Positions 1-6,372 of a DNA stretch of 11,438 nt are shown piece after piece. Both the position numbers and the translations under genes were made by a program. Below the pieces are notes generated by a model that saw only the letters and a list, made by a program, of their open reading frames with translations, made no database searches and was not told the DNA's origin. The stretch lies in NCBI GenBank assembly GCA_015491595.1, contig WFVP01000049.1, forward strand, positions 1 to 11,438, read 5' to 3'. How positions within the stretch are numbered: position 1 is the first letter of the stretch; every line of letters starts with the position of its first letter. This stretch comes from Anaerolineales bacterium (GTDB lineage Bacteria > Chloroflexota > Anaerolineae > Anaerolineales > DRMV01).

Positions 1-23
1 CCATGATACCGTATCCCGGTCGC

Positions 24-50
24 AATGCCCTTACGGGCATTTTTTGTTTT
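24..50 (+). terminator. Intrinsic terminator of a gene left of the window
   Basis: A 7-bp stem AATGCCC/GGGCATT with a TTAC tetraloop is followed directly by a T-rich run (TTTTTGTTTT). On the plus strand this is a standard rho-independent terminator. On the minus strand the stem is followed by GCGACC, so it should not terminate leftward transcription. It implies a rightward gene or RNA ending just before or at the window edge; bases 1-23 are too short to identify it. Confidence 0.8.
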
Positions 51-69
51 GCAACGCTAATGGAAAATT

Positions 70-125
70 CCGAAATAAGGATTCGAACCTGGAGGGAGAC
101 TTTAACGTTCTCCCTGTGTTTTCGG
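70..125 (-). other. tRNA-like fold or tRNA 3' relic
   Basis: Read on the minus strand, CCGAAA (125-120) pairs with TTTCGG (75-70). Inside lie a 7-bp hairpin AGGGAGA/TCTCCCT with a 9-base loop (93-115) and a T-arm-like hairpin AGG-TTCGAAT-CCT (78-90) whose 7-base loop matches a classical T-loop. The arrangement resembles the acceptor stem, one arm and T-arm of a tRNA, but there is no D-arm, no recognisable anticodon arm and no CCA, and the T-stem has only 3 bp. It is not a functional tRNA by eye. It could be a degenerate tRNA end, an attachment-site remnant or part of a small RNA. Confidence 0.35.
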
Positions 126-131
126 TATTAT
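102..131 (+). promoter_or_regulatory. Possible weak rightward promoter
   Basis: TTAACG (102-107) and TATTAT (126-131) are separated by 18 bp. Four of six -35 positions and five of six -10 positions match sigma70 consensus. It would fire into the inverted repeat at 152-209, toward the leftward promoter at 211-239. No gene follows in this direction, so it may be chance. Confidence 0.25.
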
Positions 132-151
132 GTTGTCAAAGTGCCTTCCTC

Positions 152-209
152 TGCGTACACCCCCTGAAAATCGGCCCTTCAAAGGCCCTTCTGGAAGGGG
201 GTGTACGCA
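152..209. repeat. 14-bp perfect inverted repeat
   Basis: TGCGTACACCCCCT (152-165) and its exact reverse complement (196-209) flank a 30-base spacer that itself holds a direct repeat GGCCCTTC at 173-180 and 184-191. The right arm covers the expected start site of the leftward promoter at 211-239, so it could act as an operator, or as the 5' hairpin of the resulting transcript. Confidence 0.8.
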
Positions 210-210
210 T

Positions 211-239
211 TTTATACCTCAAAAGAGCGCCGTTGTCAA
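211..239 (-). promoter_or_regulatory. Near-consensus sigma70 promoter, leftward
   Basis: On the minus strand a perfect -35 TTGACA (239-234) is followed after exactly 17 bp by TATAAA (216-211). Transcription would start near 204-205 and run left, through the inverted repeat and tRNA-like fold, and off the window. No minus-strand gene lies between here and base 1, so it drives either a small RNA or a gene with a leader of at least 200 bases beyond the edge. Confidence 0.6.
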
Positions 240-264
240 ATCCCCAACAGGGAGTGTAAAAAAG

Positions 265-302
265 AAAGGATGTGGGGCGGCTTCGCCGCCGTTCGTTTAT
301 CC
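265..302. repeat. Dispersed palindrome, copy A
   Basis: The core GGCGGC-TTC-GCCGCC (276-290) is a 6-bp hairpin, with GGATG on the left and ATCC on the right as weaker outer arms. It shares the string CTTCGCCGCCG with copies at 2490-2522 and 7766-7833. It overlaps the last codons and stop of the cytidylyltransferase gene. On the minus strand a T-rich stretch (TTTCTTTTTT) begins about 10 bases after the stem, so it may also serve as a poor terminator for that gene. Confidence 0.6.
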
Positions 303-995
303 CTCCCCCCTTCGCTGGCGCAGCAGGCACTCGGCCACGGCCCAGTCCGCAGGCTCGTCGATGTCCACCGCCTCCAGGGCCGGAATCTCGAAAAGGTAGG
401 GCCGGTACCCCAGTCGATTGCGCCGCTCCAGGAAACGCTCCCGGGTGAAGATGTAAAGGCACGAGTTCTCTTCGTACACCGGCGGCAGGTCCTGGGTGCG
501 CAGCAGCACGTCGGGGTCGTGGTTCAGGGGACGGCCCTCGGCGTCCCACAGGCGGGTCTGCCAGCGGGTCACGGAAAAGAGGGAATCATACTCGGGATAC
601 ACCTGGTAGAAGGTCCGAATGGCCCGGGAGATGGTCTCGGCCCGCAACAGGGGATTGGTGCTGTGGGTCTGGAGGTAGACCTCCGCCACCACCTGGTGCA
701 CGTCGTGCCACAGGACCTCGTTCATGGGAATGTGGCCGTCCCGCAAATGTTCGGGCCGGGGAATCACCCGCACCTGGGGGAAATCCTTCCGGAGCCCTTC
801 CATGATGACGGGGCTGTCGGTATCCACCACCACCTGGACGATTTCGGGCACCGTCAGCAGGGTTTCCAGGATGTAGGCATAGAGGGGCTTTCCCAACAGG
901 GGCCGGTAGTTCTTGCCGGGAATGCGCTCCGAACGGTGCCGCATGGGCACCAGGGCCACCACGCGCGGCGGGGTCGGCAGGGTCACAGGTCCCAT
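297..995 (-). CDS. Acylneuraminate cytidylyltransferase family protein
   Basis: This 232-residue protein belongs to the family of CMP-sugar synthetases (NeuA, PseF, KdsB type), which transfer CMP from CTP to an acidic sugar, activating it for surface glycan synthesis. Visible motifs are the CTP-binding loop PMRHRSERIPGKN (17-29), LQTHSTNPLL (108-117), SLFSVT (138-143), the segment RTQDLPPVYEENSCLYIF (166-183), and the metal-binding VDIDEPADW (210-218). Length is normal for NeuA/PseF. The ATG at 995 lies 7 bases after AGGAGG (1003-1008) and overlaps the end of the upstream RNase gene by 13 bases, so the two are probably translationally coupled. The sugar acid cannot be told from sequence: neuraminate, legionaminate, pseudaminate or KDO-like are all possible. 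No synthase for any of these is in the window. Family assignment is firm; substrate is unknown. Confidence 0.88.
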   Translation of the reverse strand: MGPVTLPTPPRVVALVPMRHRSERIPGKNYRPLLGKPLYAYILETLLTVPEIVQVVVDTDSPVIMEGLRKDFPQVRVIPRPEHLRDGHIPMNEVLWHDVHQVVAEVYLQTHSTNPLLRAETISRAIRTFYQVYPEYDSLFSVTRWQTRLWDAEGRPLNHDPDVLLRTQDLPPVYEENSCLYIFTRERFLERRNRLGYRPYLFEIPALEAVDIDEPADWAVAECLLRQRRGEG

Positions 996-2392
996 CCCTC
1001 ACCCTCCTGGAAATAGGTGACGTGCGACCAGCCCCGGGCCTCCAGGGCCTGCATCAGGGCCCGGGCCGCATGGGGCTCGCCGTGCACCAGGCCGATGCCC
1101 TTCAGGGTCTTCCGGGAAGCCAGCCCGTAGTCCAGCAGGAAGTTGCGTCCCGCGTGCGCGGACAGGTCGCCGATGGTGACCACCCGGGCCCGCACGGGGT
1201 AGGTCTTCCCCAGGATGGGCACCCGCTCCGCGCCCTCGGCCAGGCGACGCCCCAGGGTGTAAGGGGCCATCCAGGAGACCAGCAGGATGGTGTTGCGCGC
1301 GTCGGTGATGGTGTGGATGAGATGGTGGAGGATGCGTCCCACCTCCAGCATCCCCGAAGTGGAGAGGATGACCATGGGCCCGGGCCGGTCGTTGAGGGCC
1401 TTGGATTCCTCCACGTCCCGGATGTAGTGCACCCGCCCGAAGCCCAGCAGGTCCTCCAGGACGCCCAGGCGCAGCAACCGCAGCGTTTCCTCGTCGTAGC
1501 ACTCGGGGTGGGCCCGGTAAATCTGGGAGGCTTCCACGGCCATGGGACTGTCGACATAGATGGGAACCTCGGGCAGTTCCCCCTGGCGCATCATGGTGTG
1601 CAGCAGGTAGACGATGGTCTGGGTACGGCCGATGGCGAACGCGGGAATGACCAGTTTCCCCTCCCGCTCGAAGGTCTCCCGGGCCACCTGGCGGAGTTCG
1701 TCCACCGCGTACCGGGGGTCTCGGTGGGGCTTGTGGCCGTAGGTGCATTCCATCAGGAGCCAGTGGGCATCGTGGGGGAGGACCGGGTCCCGCAAGATGG
1801 GCAGGTGACGCCGACCGATGTCGCCGGAGAACCACAACCGGGTGGGTCGGGGGGAGGTGTCCAGGTCCAGCACCACGGCTGCGGAACCCAGCAGGTGTCC
1901 GGCTTCCACAAAGCGGGCCTGCACGCCGGGCAGGGGCTGGAAGGGCTGCTCGTAGGGCACGGGCACGAACATGCGGGAGGCCCGCAACGCGTCCTCCACC
2001 GTATACAGGGGCTCCAGGGGCGGCTCGTGGGGCGCGCGGTGCTTGTTCAGATAGCGGATGTTCTCCTCCTGGACGTGGGCCGCATCCAGCATGACCAGCG
2101 TGGCCAGGTGCGCGGTGGCCGGGGTGGCGTAAATGGGCCCTTCAAAGCCCTGTTTCACCAGGTTGGGCAGGTTCCCGCAGTGGTCCAGATGGGCGTGGCT
2201 GAGGAGCACGGCCTGGACCCGCCGCGGATCGAAGGGAAAGGTCCGATTCCGCCGATGCGATTCCTGACGGCGGCCCTGGTACAGGCCGCATTCCAGCAGC
2301 AGCGCGCCCCGCGGGCCTTCCAGCAGGTGCCGGGAACCCGTCACCGTTTGGGCCGCGCCCCAGATGGTCAACCGATAGCCGAACGAGGGCAT
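983..2392 (-). CDS. MBL-fold β-CASP ribonuclease (YSH1/CPSF73-like)
   Basis: This 469-residue cytoplasmic metallo-β-lactamase of the β-CASP group resembles bacterial relatives of CPSF-73 (the Thermus TTHA0252 type), which cut RNA. The zinc motif SHAHLDH is at 65-71, with further ligands in AGHLLGS (164-170, H166) and FSGDIGR (188-194, D191). The β-CASP part contains ECTYG (214-218), PAFAIGRTQT (250-259), STSGMLEVGR (344-353) and SAHAG (411-415), with the last histidine in VHGEP (437-441). Many relatives have SAHAD where this has SAHAG. Translation could begin 13 codons upstream, but GGAGGAGG (2398-2405) lies 5 bases before the ATG at 2392, and the family's conserved sequence starts right after it. 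It is the first gene of an operon with the cytidylyltransferase, whose start lies inside its 3' end. Its RNA target is not predictable. Confidence 0.9.
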   Translation of the reverse strand: MPSFGYRLTIWGAAQTVTGSRHLLEGPRGALLLECGLYQGRRQESHRRNRTFPFDPRRVQAVLLSHAHLDHCGNLPNLVKQGFEGPIYATPATAHLATLVMLDAAHVQEENIRYLNKHRAPHEPPLEPLYTVEDALRASRMFVPVPYEQPFQPLPGVQARFVEAGHLLGSAAVVLDLDTSPRPTRLWFSGDIGRRHLPILRDPVLPHDAHWLLMECTYGHKPHRDPRYAVDELRQVARETFEREGKLVIPAFAIGRTQTIVYLLHTMMRQGELPEVPIYVDSPMAVEASQIYRAHPECYDEETLRLLRLGVLEDLLGFGRVHYIRDVEESKALNDRPGPMVILSTSGMLEVGRILHHLIHTITDARNTILLVSWMAPYTLGRRLAEGAERVPILGKTYPVRARVVTIGDLSAHAGRNFLLDYGLASRKTLKGIGLVHGEPHAARALMQALEARGWSHVTYFQEGEGWDL

Positions 2393-2397
2393 GGAAA

Positions 2398-2405
2398 CCT
2401 CCTCC
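2398..2405 (-). promoter_or_regulatory. Ribosome binding site fixing the RNase start
   Basis: GGAGGAGG on the minus strand sits 5 bases before the ATG at 2392. The in-frame ATG 39 bases upstream has no comparable site. Confidence 0.75.
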
Positions 2406-2489
2406 CCGGAAGGCTGATTCCATCCTACCACACCTGAGGTCCCACTTCGCCCCGGCCCGTCGAGGAGGAGATTGTTTCAGTTTCGTAAC

Positions 2490-2522
2490 GGATGCAGCAA
2501 CGACTTCGCCGCCGCTGTATCC
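2490..2522. repeat. Dispersed palindrome, copy B
   Basis: GGATGCAGC (2490-2498) pairs with GCTGTATCC (2514-2522), with one G·T pair, around AACGACTTCGCCGCC. The core is less symmetric than in copies A and C, but the CTTCGCCGCCG string is kept. It lies in the 185-base gap between divergent genes, where promoters for both are expected. The best plus-strand -10 candidate (TATGGT, 2527-2532) lies just right of it but has no convincing -35. An extended -10-like TGGTAGGAT lies on the minus strand near 2427-2435. I cannot assign either promoter with confidence. Confidence 0.6.
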
Positions 2523-2577
2523 AACTTATGGTAAAGTAATCACCAAGGTCGAATCCTCCTCTCAAGGACGGCGCGCG

Positions 2578-5142
2578 ATGGAAATCGACATGGAACTCTA
2601 CCGCCAGGACGTGTGGGTCTCGGAACATCCCCGGGTGCGGCTCTCGGTCATCGACATCCATCCCGAGCGTCCTTCCGCGACGCTGGTCTTCGTGCACGGC
2701 TTTGGAGGGAACGCCCGCCAGTGGAAGTACCAGGTGAACGCCTTCGCCCTGACCCATCGGGTCGTGGTGCCCGACCTGCGAGGTCACGGTCTCTCGGACC
2801 GCCCCAAAGGCCCTTACGACATGGACACCCTGGTGGCCGACCTGGAGGCCCTTTTCCAGGCGTTGAAGGTGGAGAAACCCGTGGTGCTGGTGGGCCATTC
2901 CTTCGGCGGCGCCATCGTGACCGAGTACGCGGTGCGCCATCCCGAAGCCGTGCATCGGCTGGTGCTCATTTCCACCCCCGGGGAATACCGCCTGCATCCC
3001 CTGTACCGCTTCCTGCTCAACCTGCCCCTGCCGGTCATGCGCCTGGCCGCGCCCTTTACCCGCCACTGGCTGGGCGCGCCGCCCCAGGTGCTCCATGCCC
3101 TGTACCGGCAGGCCCTGCGCCCCTGGTCGGGGTGGAGTCGGTTTCGCAGCCTGCGGGTCCCCACCCTGGTCATCCGGGGTCATCGGGATGCCGTGTTCGC
3201 CCGCCCGCTGTTCGAGGAAGTGGCGCGCGCCATTCCCTACGCCCAGGACATCAACGTGCGGGCCTCGCGCCACATGGTCATGATTGAACGCCGGGACGCG
3301 GTCAACCGGGCCATCGCCCGGTTCCTGGAGGACCGTCCCACCCGCACCTGGCGGGAGTCCTCCTCCCCGGGCGCGCCTCCTCGCGGCGCGCTCTTGCGGG
3401 AGCGGCCGTGGCTGGCCTTCTACGACCAGGGCGTGCCCTTCACCATCGCGGTGCCCAAAGCACCCCTGGATGCCCTGCTCCACTCCGCGGCCCGCCGCTT
3501 CCCCCGCCGAACTGCGGTGCTCTTCCAGGGCGTGGGTCTGTCCTACCGACATCTCAACCGCGAGGCGAACCGCTTCGCCCACGCGCTGCGTTCCCTGGGC
3601 CTGGATACCGGCCACCGGGTCGCCCTGTTGCTGCCCAACCTGCCCCAATTCATCGTCGCCCTTTACGGCACCCTGCGGGCCGGTGGGGTCGCCGTCCTCC
3701 TGCCCCCCACCGAGGACGCGGAAGAACTGCGCCGACGCCTGGCCCTGGCCGACGTGCACGTGCTGGTGACCATGACCGCTCAGGCCCACCAGGCCCTGGC
3801 CTGGCAGGAAGCCCTGGGCATCCCCCACGTGGTGCTCACCGCGCCCTTCGATACCCTGCTCCCTCTCCAGCGAGCGGTGCAGGCCCTGCGGGAAGGCCGC
3901 TTTCAGGAGGATTGGGAGCCGCCCCCGCGCGGGGTTCACCTGTACCGGAACCTCATGGCCGCGTTCCCCGACACCCCTCCCGAGGTGGACGTGGACCCCG
4001 AAGCCCCGGCCGTCATCCTGTTCACCGGAGGGACGACGTCCCCCGCCAAGGGTGTGATGTTGAGCCACCGCAACCTGATGGCCAACGCCCTTCAGGTGCG
4101 CCACTGGATGCCCGATGCGCGCGAGGGCCGGGAACGCTTCCTGTGCGTGCTGCCCTTCTTCCACAGTTACGGCCTGACCACGGCCCTGAACGTCCCCATC
4201 GCCCTGGGCGCCACCCTCATCCTCCTCCCCCGTTTCGAGGTCGAGGACGTGCTCAAGGCCATCAAACGGTTCCGCCCCACCATCTTCCCCGGCGTTCCCA
4301 GCATGTACATGGCCATCAACGGCGTGCCCGGCGTGCGCAAGTACGGCATCGCCTCCATCCGGGCCTGCATCAGCGGCGCCTCGCCCCTCCCCCTGGAGGT
4401 CCAGGAAGCCTTCGAGCGCCTGACCCGGGGACGCCTGGTGGAGGGTTACGGGCTCACCGAGGCCGGACCGGTCACCCATGCCAATCCCCTCTACGGCGTG
4501 CGCAAAGCCGGCAGCATCGGCATCCCCCTGCCCTCTACCGAAGCCATGGTGGTGGACCTGCGCACCGGACGGCGCCCGGTGCCCGTGGGTCACATCGGCG
4601 AACTGGCCGTGCGGGGTCCGCAAGTCATGCTGGGGTACTGGCGGGACCCGAAGGCCACCCGCCGGGTGCTGCGCGAGGACGGCTGGCTGCTGACCGGCGA
4701 CGTGGCCCAGATGGACGAGGACGGCTACTTCCGCATCATCGCCCGGAAGGCGGACATGTGGTATCCCGGCAAAGGCGACCGACCCGCTTTCCCCCGGGAC
4801 GTGGAGGAAGTCCTCTACGAAATCCCCCAGGTCAAAGAAGCCGCGGTGGTGGCCGTGGCCGGACAGCCCATCGCCTTCCTGGTGGTGAGCGGTGAACGGT
4901 TGGACCCCCGGGAGGTCATCGCCTACTGCCGGCGCCGTCTGCCTGCCGAACTCGTTCCCCGGGCCGTGTTCTTCGTGGACGAATTCCCCCGTTCCTTCAT
5001 CGGGAAGATTCTGCGGAGGGAACTGGCGAAGCGCTACCAGCAATACCAGCGGGAGAAGGCGCGGGAAGGGGAAACACCTCCTGCGACGGAAGGGGAGGAA
5101 GGCTTCCGCAAGGACGATACCAGGGCAGCGGACCTCAGGTGA
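2578..5142 (+). CDS. Fused α/β-hydrolase and acyl-CoA synthetase-like ligase
   Basis: This 854-residue protein has two enzyme parts. Residues 1-253 form an α/β-hydrolase: oxyanion region HGFGG (40-44), nucleophile elbow GHSFG (106-110, Ser108), Asp204 in GHRDAVF and His232 in SRHMV, a complete triad. A Gly/Pro-rich linker (about 254-275) leads to an ANL-superfamily adenylating ligase: LFTGGTTSPAKGVMLSH (481-497), YGLTEAG (624-630), TGD (706-708), the hinge ARKADMW (722-728, usually DRKKDMI), and the C-terminal SFIGKILRREL (806-816) with catalytic Lys810. The ligase should activate a carboxylic acid to an acyl-AMP and then acyl-CoA. It ends in a charged tail of about 40 residues. No methionine codon occurs between residues 235 and 399, so the ligase has no start of its own. 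AAGGA (2564-2568) lies 9 bases before the ATG; the ATG at 2590 is an alternative. Substrates are unknown. No signal peptide is seen. Confidence 0.9.
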   Translation: MEIDMELYRQDVWVSEHPRVRLSVIDIHPERPSATLVFVHGFGGNARQWKYQVNAFALTHRVVVPDLRGHGLSDRPKGPYDMDTLVADLEALFQALKVEKPVVLVGHSFGGAIVTEYAVRHPEAVHRLVLISTPGEYRLHPLYRFLLNLPLPVMRLAAPFTRHWLGAPPQVLHALYRQALRPWSGWSRFRSLRVPTLVIRGHRDAVFARPLFEEVARAIPYAQDINVRASRHMVMIERRDAVNRAIARFLEDRPTRTWRESSSPGAPPRGALLRERPWLAFYDQGVPFTIAVPKAPLDALLHSAARRFPRRTAVLFQGVGLSYRHLNREANRFAHALRSLGLDTGHRVALLLPNLPQFIVALYGTLRAGGVAVLLPPTEDAEELRRRLALADVHVLVTMTAQAHQALAWQEALGIPHVVLTAPFDTLLPLQRAVQALREGRFQEDWEPPPRGVHLYRNLMAAFPDTPPEVDVDPEAPAVILFTGGTTSPAKGVMLSHRNLMANALQVRHWMPDAREGRERFLCVLPFFHSYGLTTALNVPIALGATLILLPRFEVEDVLKAIKRFRPTIFPGVPSMYMAINGVPGVRKYGIASIRACISGASPLPLEVQEAFERLTRGRLVEGYGLTEAGPVTHANPLYGVRKAGSIGIPLPSTEAMVVDLRTGRRPVPVGHIGELAVRGPQVMLGYWRDPKATRRVLREDGWLLTGDVAQMDEDGYFRIIARKADMWYPGKGDRPAFPRDVEEVLYEIPQVKEAAVVAVAGQPIAFLVVSGERLDPREVIAYCRRRLPAELVPRAVFFVDEFPRSFIGKILRRELAKRYQQYQREKAREGETPPATEGEEGFRKDDTRAADLR

Positions 5143-6316
5143 CCCGCACCACCAGGCCCTTCAAATAGGCCGCCTCGGGATACGGCAGGGCCACAGGGTG
5201 GTCGGGCCCCTGGAAGAGGCGTTGCAGGATGTGAGCCTCCCGGTTCGCGTCCAGCGCGGCATCGGCCACGATTTTCTGGAAAAGGTCCGGGGCAACGTGC
5301 CCGGAACAGGAGAAGGTCACCAGCAGGCCGCCGGGACGCAAGAGCAGAAAAGCCAGCCGATTGATGTCCTTGTATCCCCGGGCCGCCTGGGGGACCTGTT
5401 CGGCCCGCTGGGCGAACTTGGGCGGGTCCAGCACGATGAGGTCGAAGGTGCGGCCCCGGGCGACCAGGTCCCGCAGCACCTCAAAGGCGTTGCCCTGCAC
5501 CCAGGTCACCCGTTCCTGGGGGAGCCCGTTGAGGGCCACGTGTTCCCGGGCCTGGCTCAGGGCCTCTTCCGACACGTCCACCGCGGTGACATGGGCGGCC
5601 CCACCCGCCAGGGCGTACACGGTGAAGCCTCCTGTGTAACAGAAAACGTCCAGCACCTCCCGGCCCCGGGCCAGGGCCCGCACCACCCGGCGGTTCTCCC
5701 GCTGGTCCAGATAGGCCCCCGTCTTATGCCCCTGCACGATATCGGCCACGAAGGTCAGTCCGTACTCTCGATAGCGAACGTACCGGGGCGGTTGACCCCA
5801 TAAGGGGCCGGACCGGGGTTCCAGGCCCTCCAGCCTGCGCACTTCCACGTCGGAGCGCTCGTAGATGTGGCGCACCCCGGGCCATTCCTTCAGCAGCGTG
5901 ACCCAGGTCTCCCGCCAGTATTCCGCGCCCGCGCTGAGCAATTGCACCACAAGGGTATCTTCGTATCGGTCCACGATGAGTCCCGGCAGGCCGTCGGCCT
6001 CACCGAAGACCACCCGGTAGGCCGTGGTTTCGGGGGGAATCCAGCCCTCCCGCCGGGAGCGGGCCGCCTCCAGCCGCTCCCGGAACCAATCCGGACCCAC
6101 CACCACGTCGTCGCGGAAGGTCCACACCCGGGCGCGAATTTGGGAATGCGGGCTGTACGCGGCCTGGGCCAGGAATTTGCCCTCCGCGGTGAGCACCGCC
6201 ACGGTTTCCCCGGGGCCGGGGTTGCCTTTAACCCGCTGCACCGCGCCGGAGAACACCCAGGGGTGCCGGCGCAGCAGGGCCTTTTCGCGACCGGGCTTGA
6301 GGAGCAGGGACGCCAT
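5135..6316 (-). CDS. RlmI-like class I SAM-dependent rRNA methyltransferase
   Basis: With the start at 6316 this is 393 residues, the usual length of the RlmI/RlmK-like family, whose RlmI member makes 23S rRNA m5C1962. The N-terminal PUA-like region begins LLLKPGREKALLRRHPWVFS (4-23). Then come GEADGLPGLIVDRY (105-118), GHKTGAYLDQREN (196-208), the SAM-binding VLDVFCYTGGF (221-231), LDPPKFA (296-302), GYKDINR (314-320) and TFSCSGHV (334-341) with the likely catalytic Cys337. An in-frame ATG at 6376 overlaps the upstream gene's stop as ATGA and would add 20 residues, but these are encoded by a heptanucleotide repeat and do not resemble the family. Neither start has a clear Shine-Dalgarno site, so the start is uncertain. 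It is probably co-transcribed with the α-oxoamine synthase gene upstream. Its stop overlaps that of the convergent fusion gene by 8 bases. Confidence 0.88.
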   Translation of the reverse strand: MASLLLKPGREKALLRRHPWVFSGAVQRVKGNPGPGETVAVLTAEGKFLAQAAYSPHSQIRARVWTFRDDVVVGPDWFRERLEAARSRREGWIPPETTAYRVVFGEADGLPGLIVDRYEDTLVVQLLSAGAEYWRETWVTLLKEWPGVRHIYERSDVEVRRLEGLEPRSGPLWGQPPRYVRYREYGLTFVADIVQGHKTGAYLDQRENRRVVRALARGREVLDVFCYTGGFTVYALAGGAAHVTAVDVSEEALSQAREHVALNGLPQERVTWVQGNAFEVLRDLVARGRTFDLIVLDPPKFAQRAEQVPQAARGYKDINRLAFLLLRPGGLLVTFSCSGHVAPDLFQKIVADAALDANREAHILQRLFQGPDHPVALPYPEAAYLKGLVVRVT

Positions 6317-6329
6317 CAGTGGGTTGTCC

Positions 6330-6364
6330 GCAGTCGGCAGTCCGCAGTCGGCAGTCAGCAGACC
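6330..6364. repeat. Heptanucleotide tandem repeat GCAGTCN
   Basis: Four consecutive 7-base units GCAGTCG, GCAGTCC, GCAGTCG and GCAGTCA (6330-6357) are followed by a degenerate GCAGACC (6358-6364). The array lies between the stop of the α-oxoamine synthase gene and the family-consistent start of the methyltransferase gene. It recalls the short tandemly repeated heptamers (STRR) known from cyanobacterial genomes. Confidence 0.85.
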
Positions 6365-6372
6365 GCCAGACC

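Noticed and set aside
78..90. Complete tRNA gene suggested by the T-loop TTCGAAT
   Set aside because: T-stem is only 3 bp, and no D-arm, anticodon arm or CCA can be fitted; kept only as a tRNA-like fold.
44..259. Open frame of 71 codons, plus strand
   Set aside because: No ribosome binding site, no family resemblance, and it runs through the inverted repeat and promoter.
1022..2437. Plus-strand open frame opposite the RNase gene
   Set aside because: Shadow of a well-supported minus-strand gene; no motif.
2425..5043. Very long minus-strand open frame (872 codons) opposite the fusion gene
   Set aside because: Composition (His/Gly/Gln/Val rich) is typical of a shadow frame opposite a GC-rich gene; no domain is recognisable and the plus strand has two intact enzymes.
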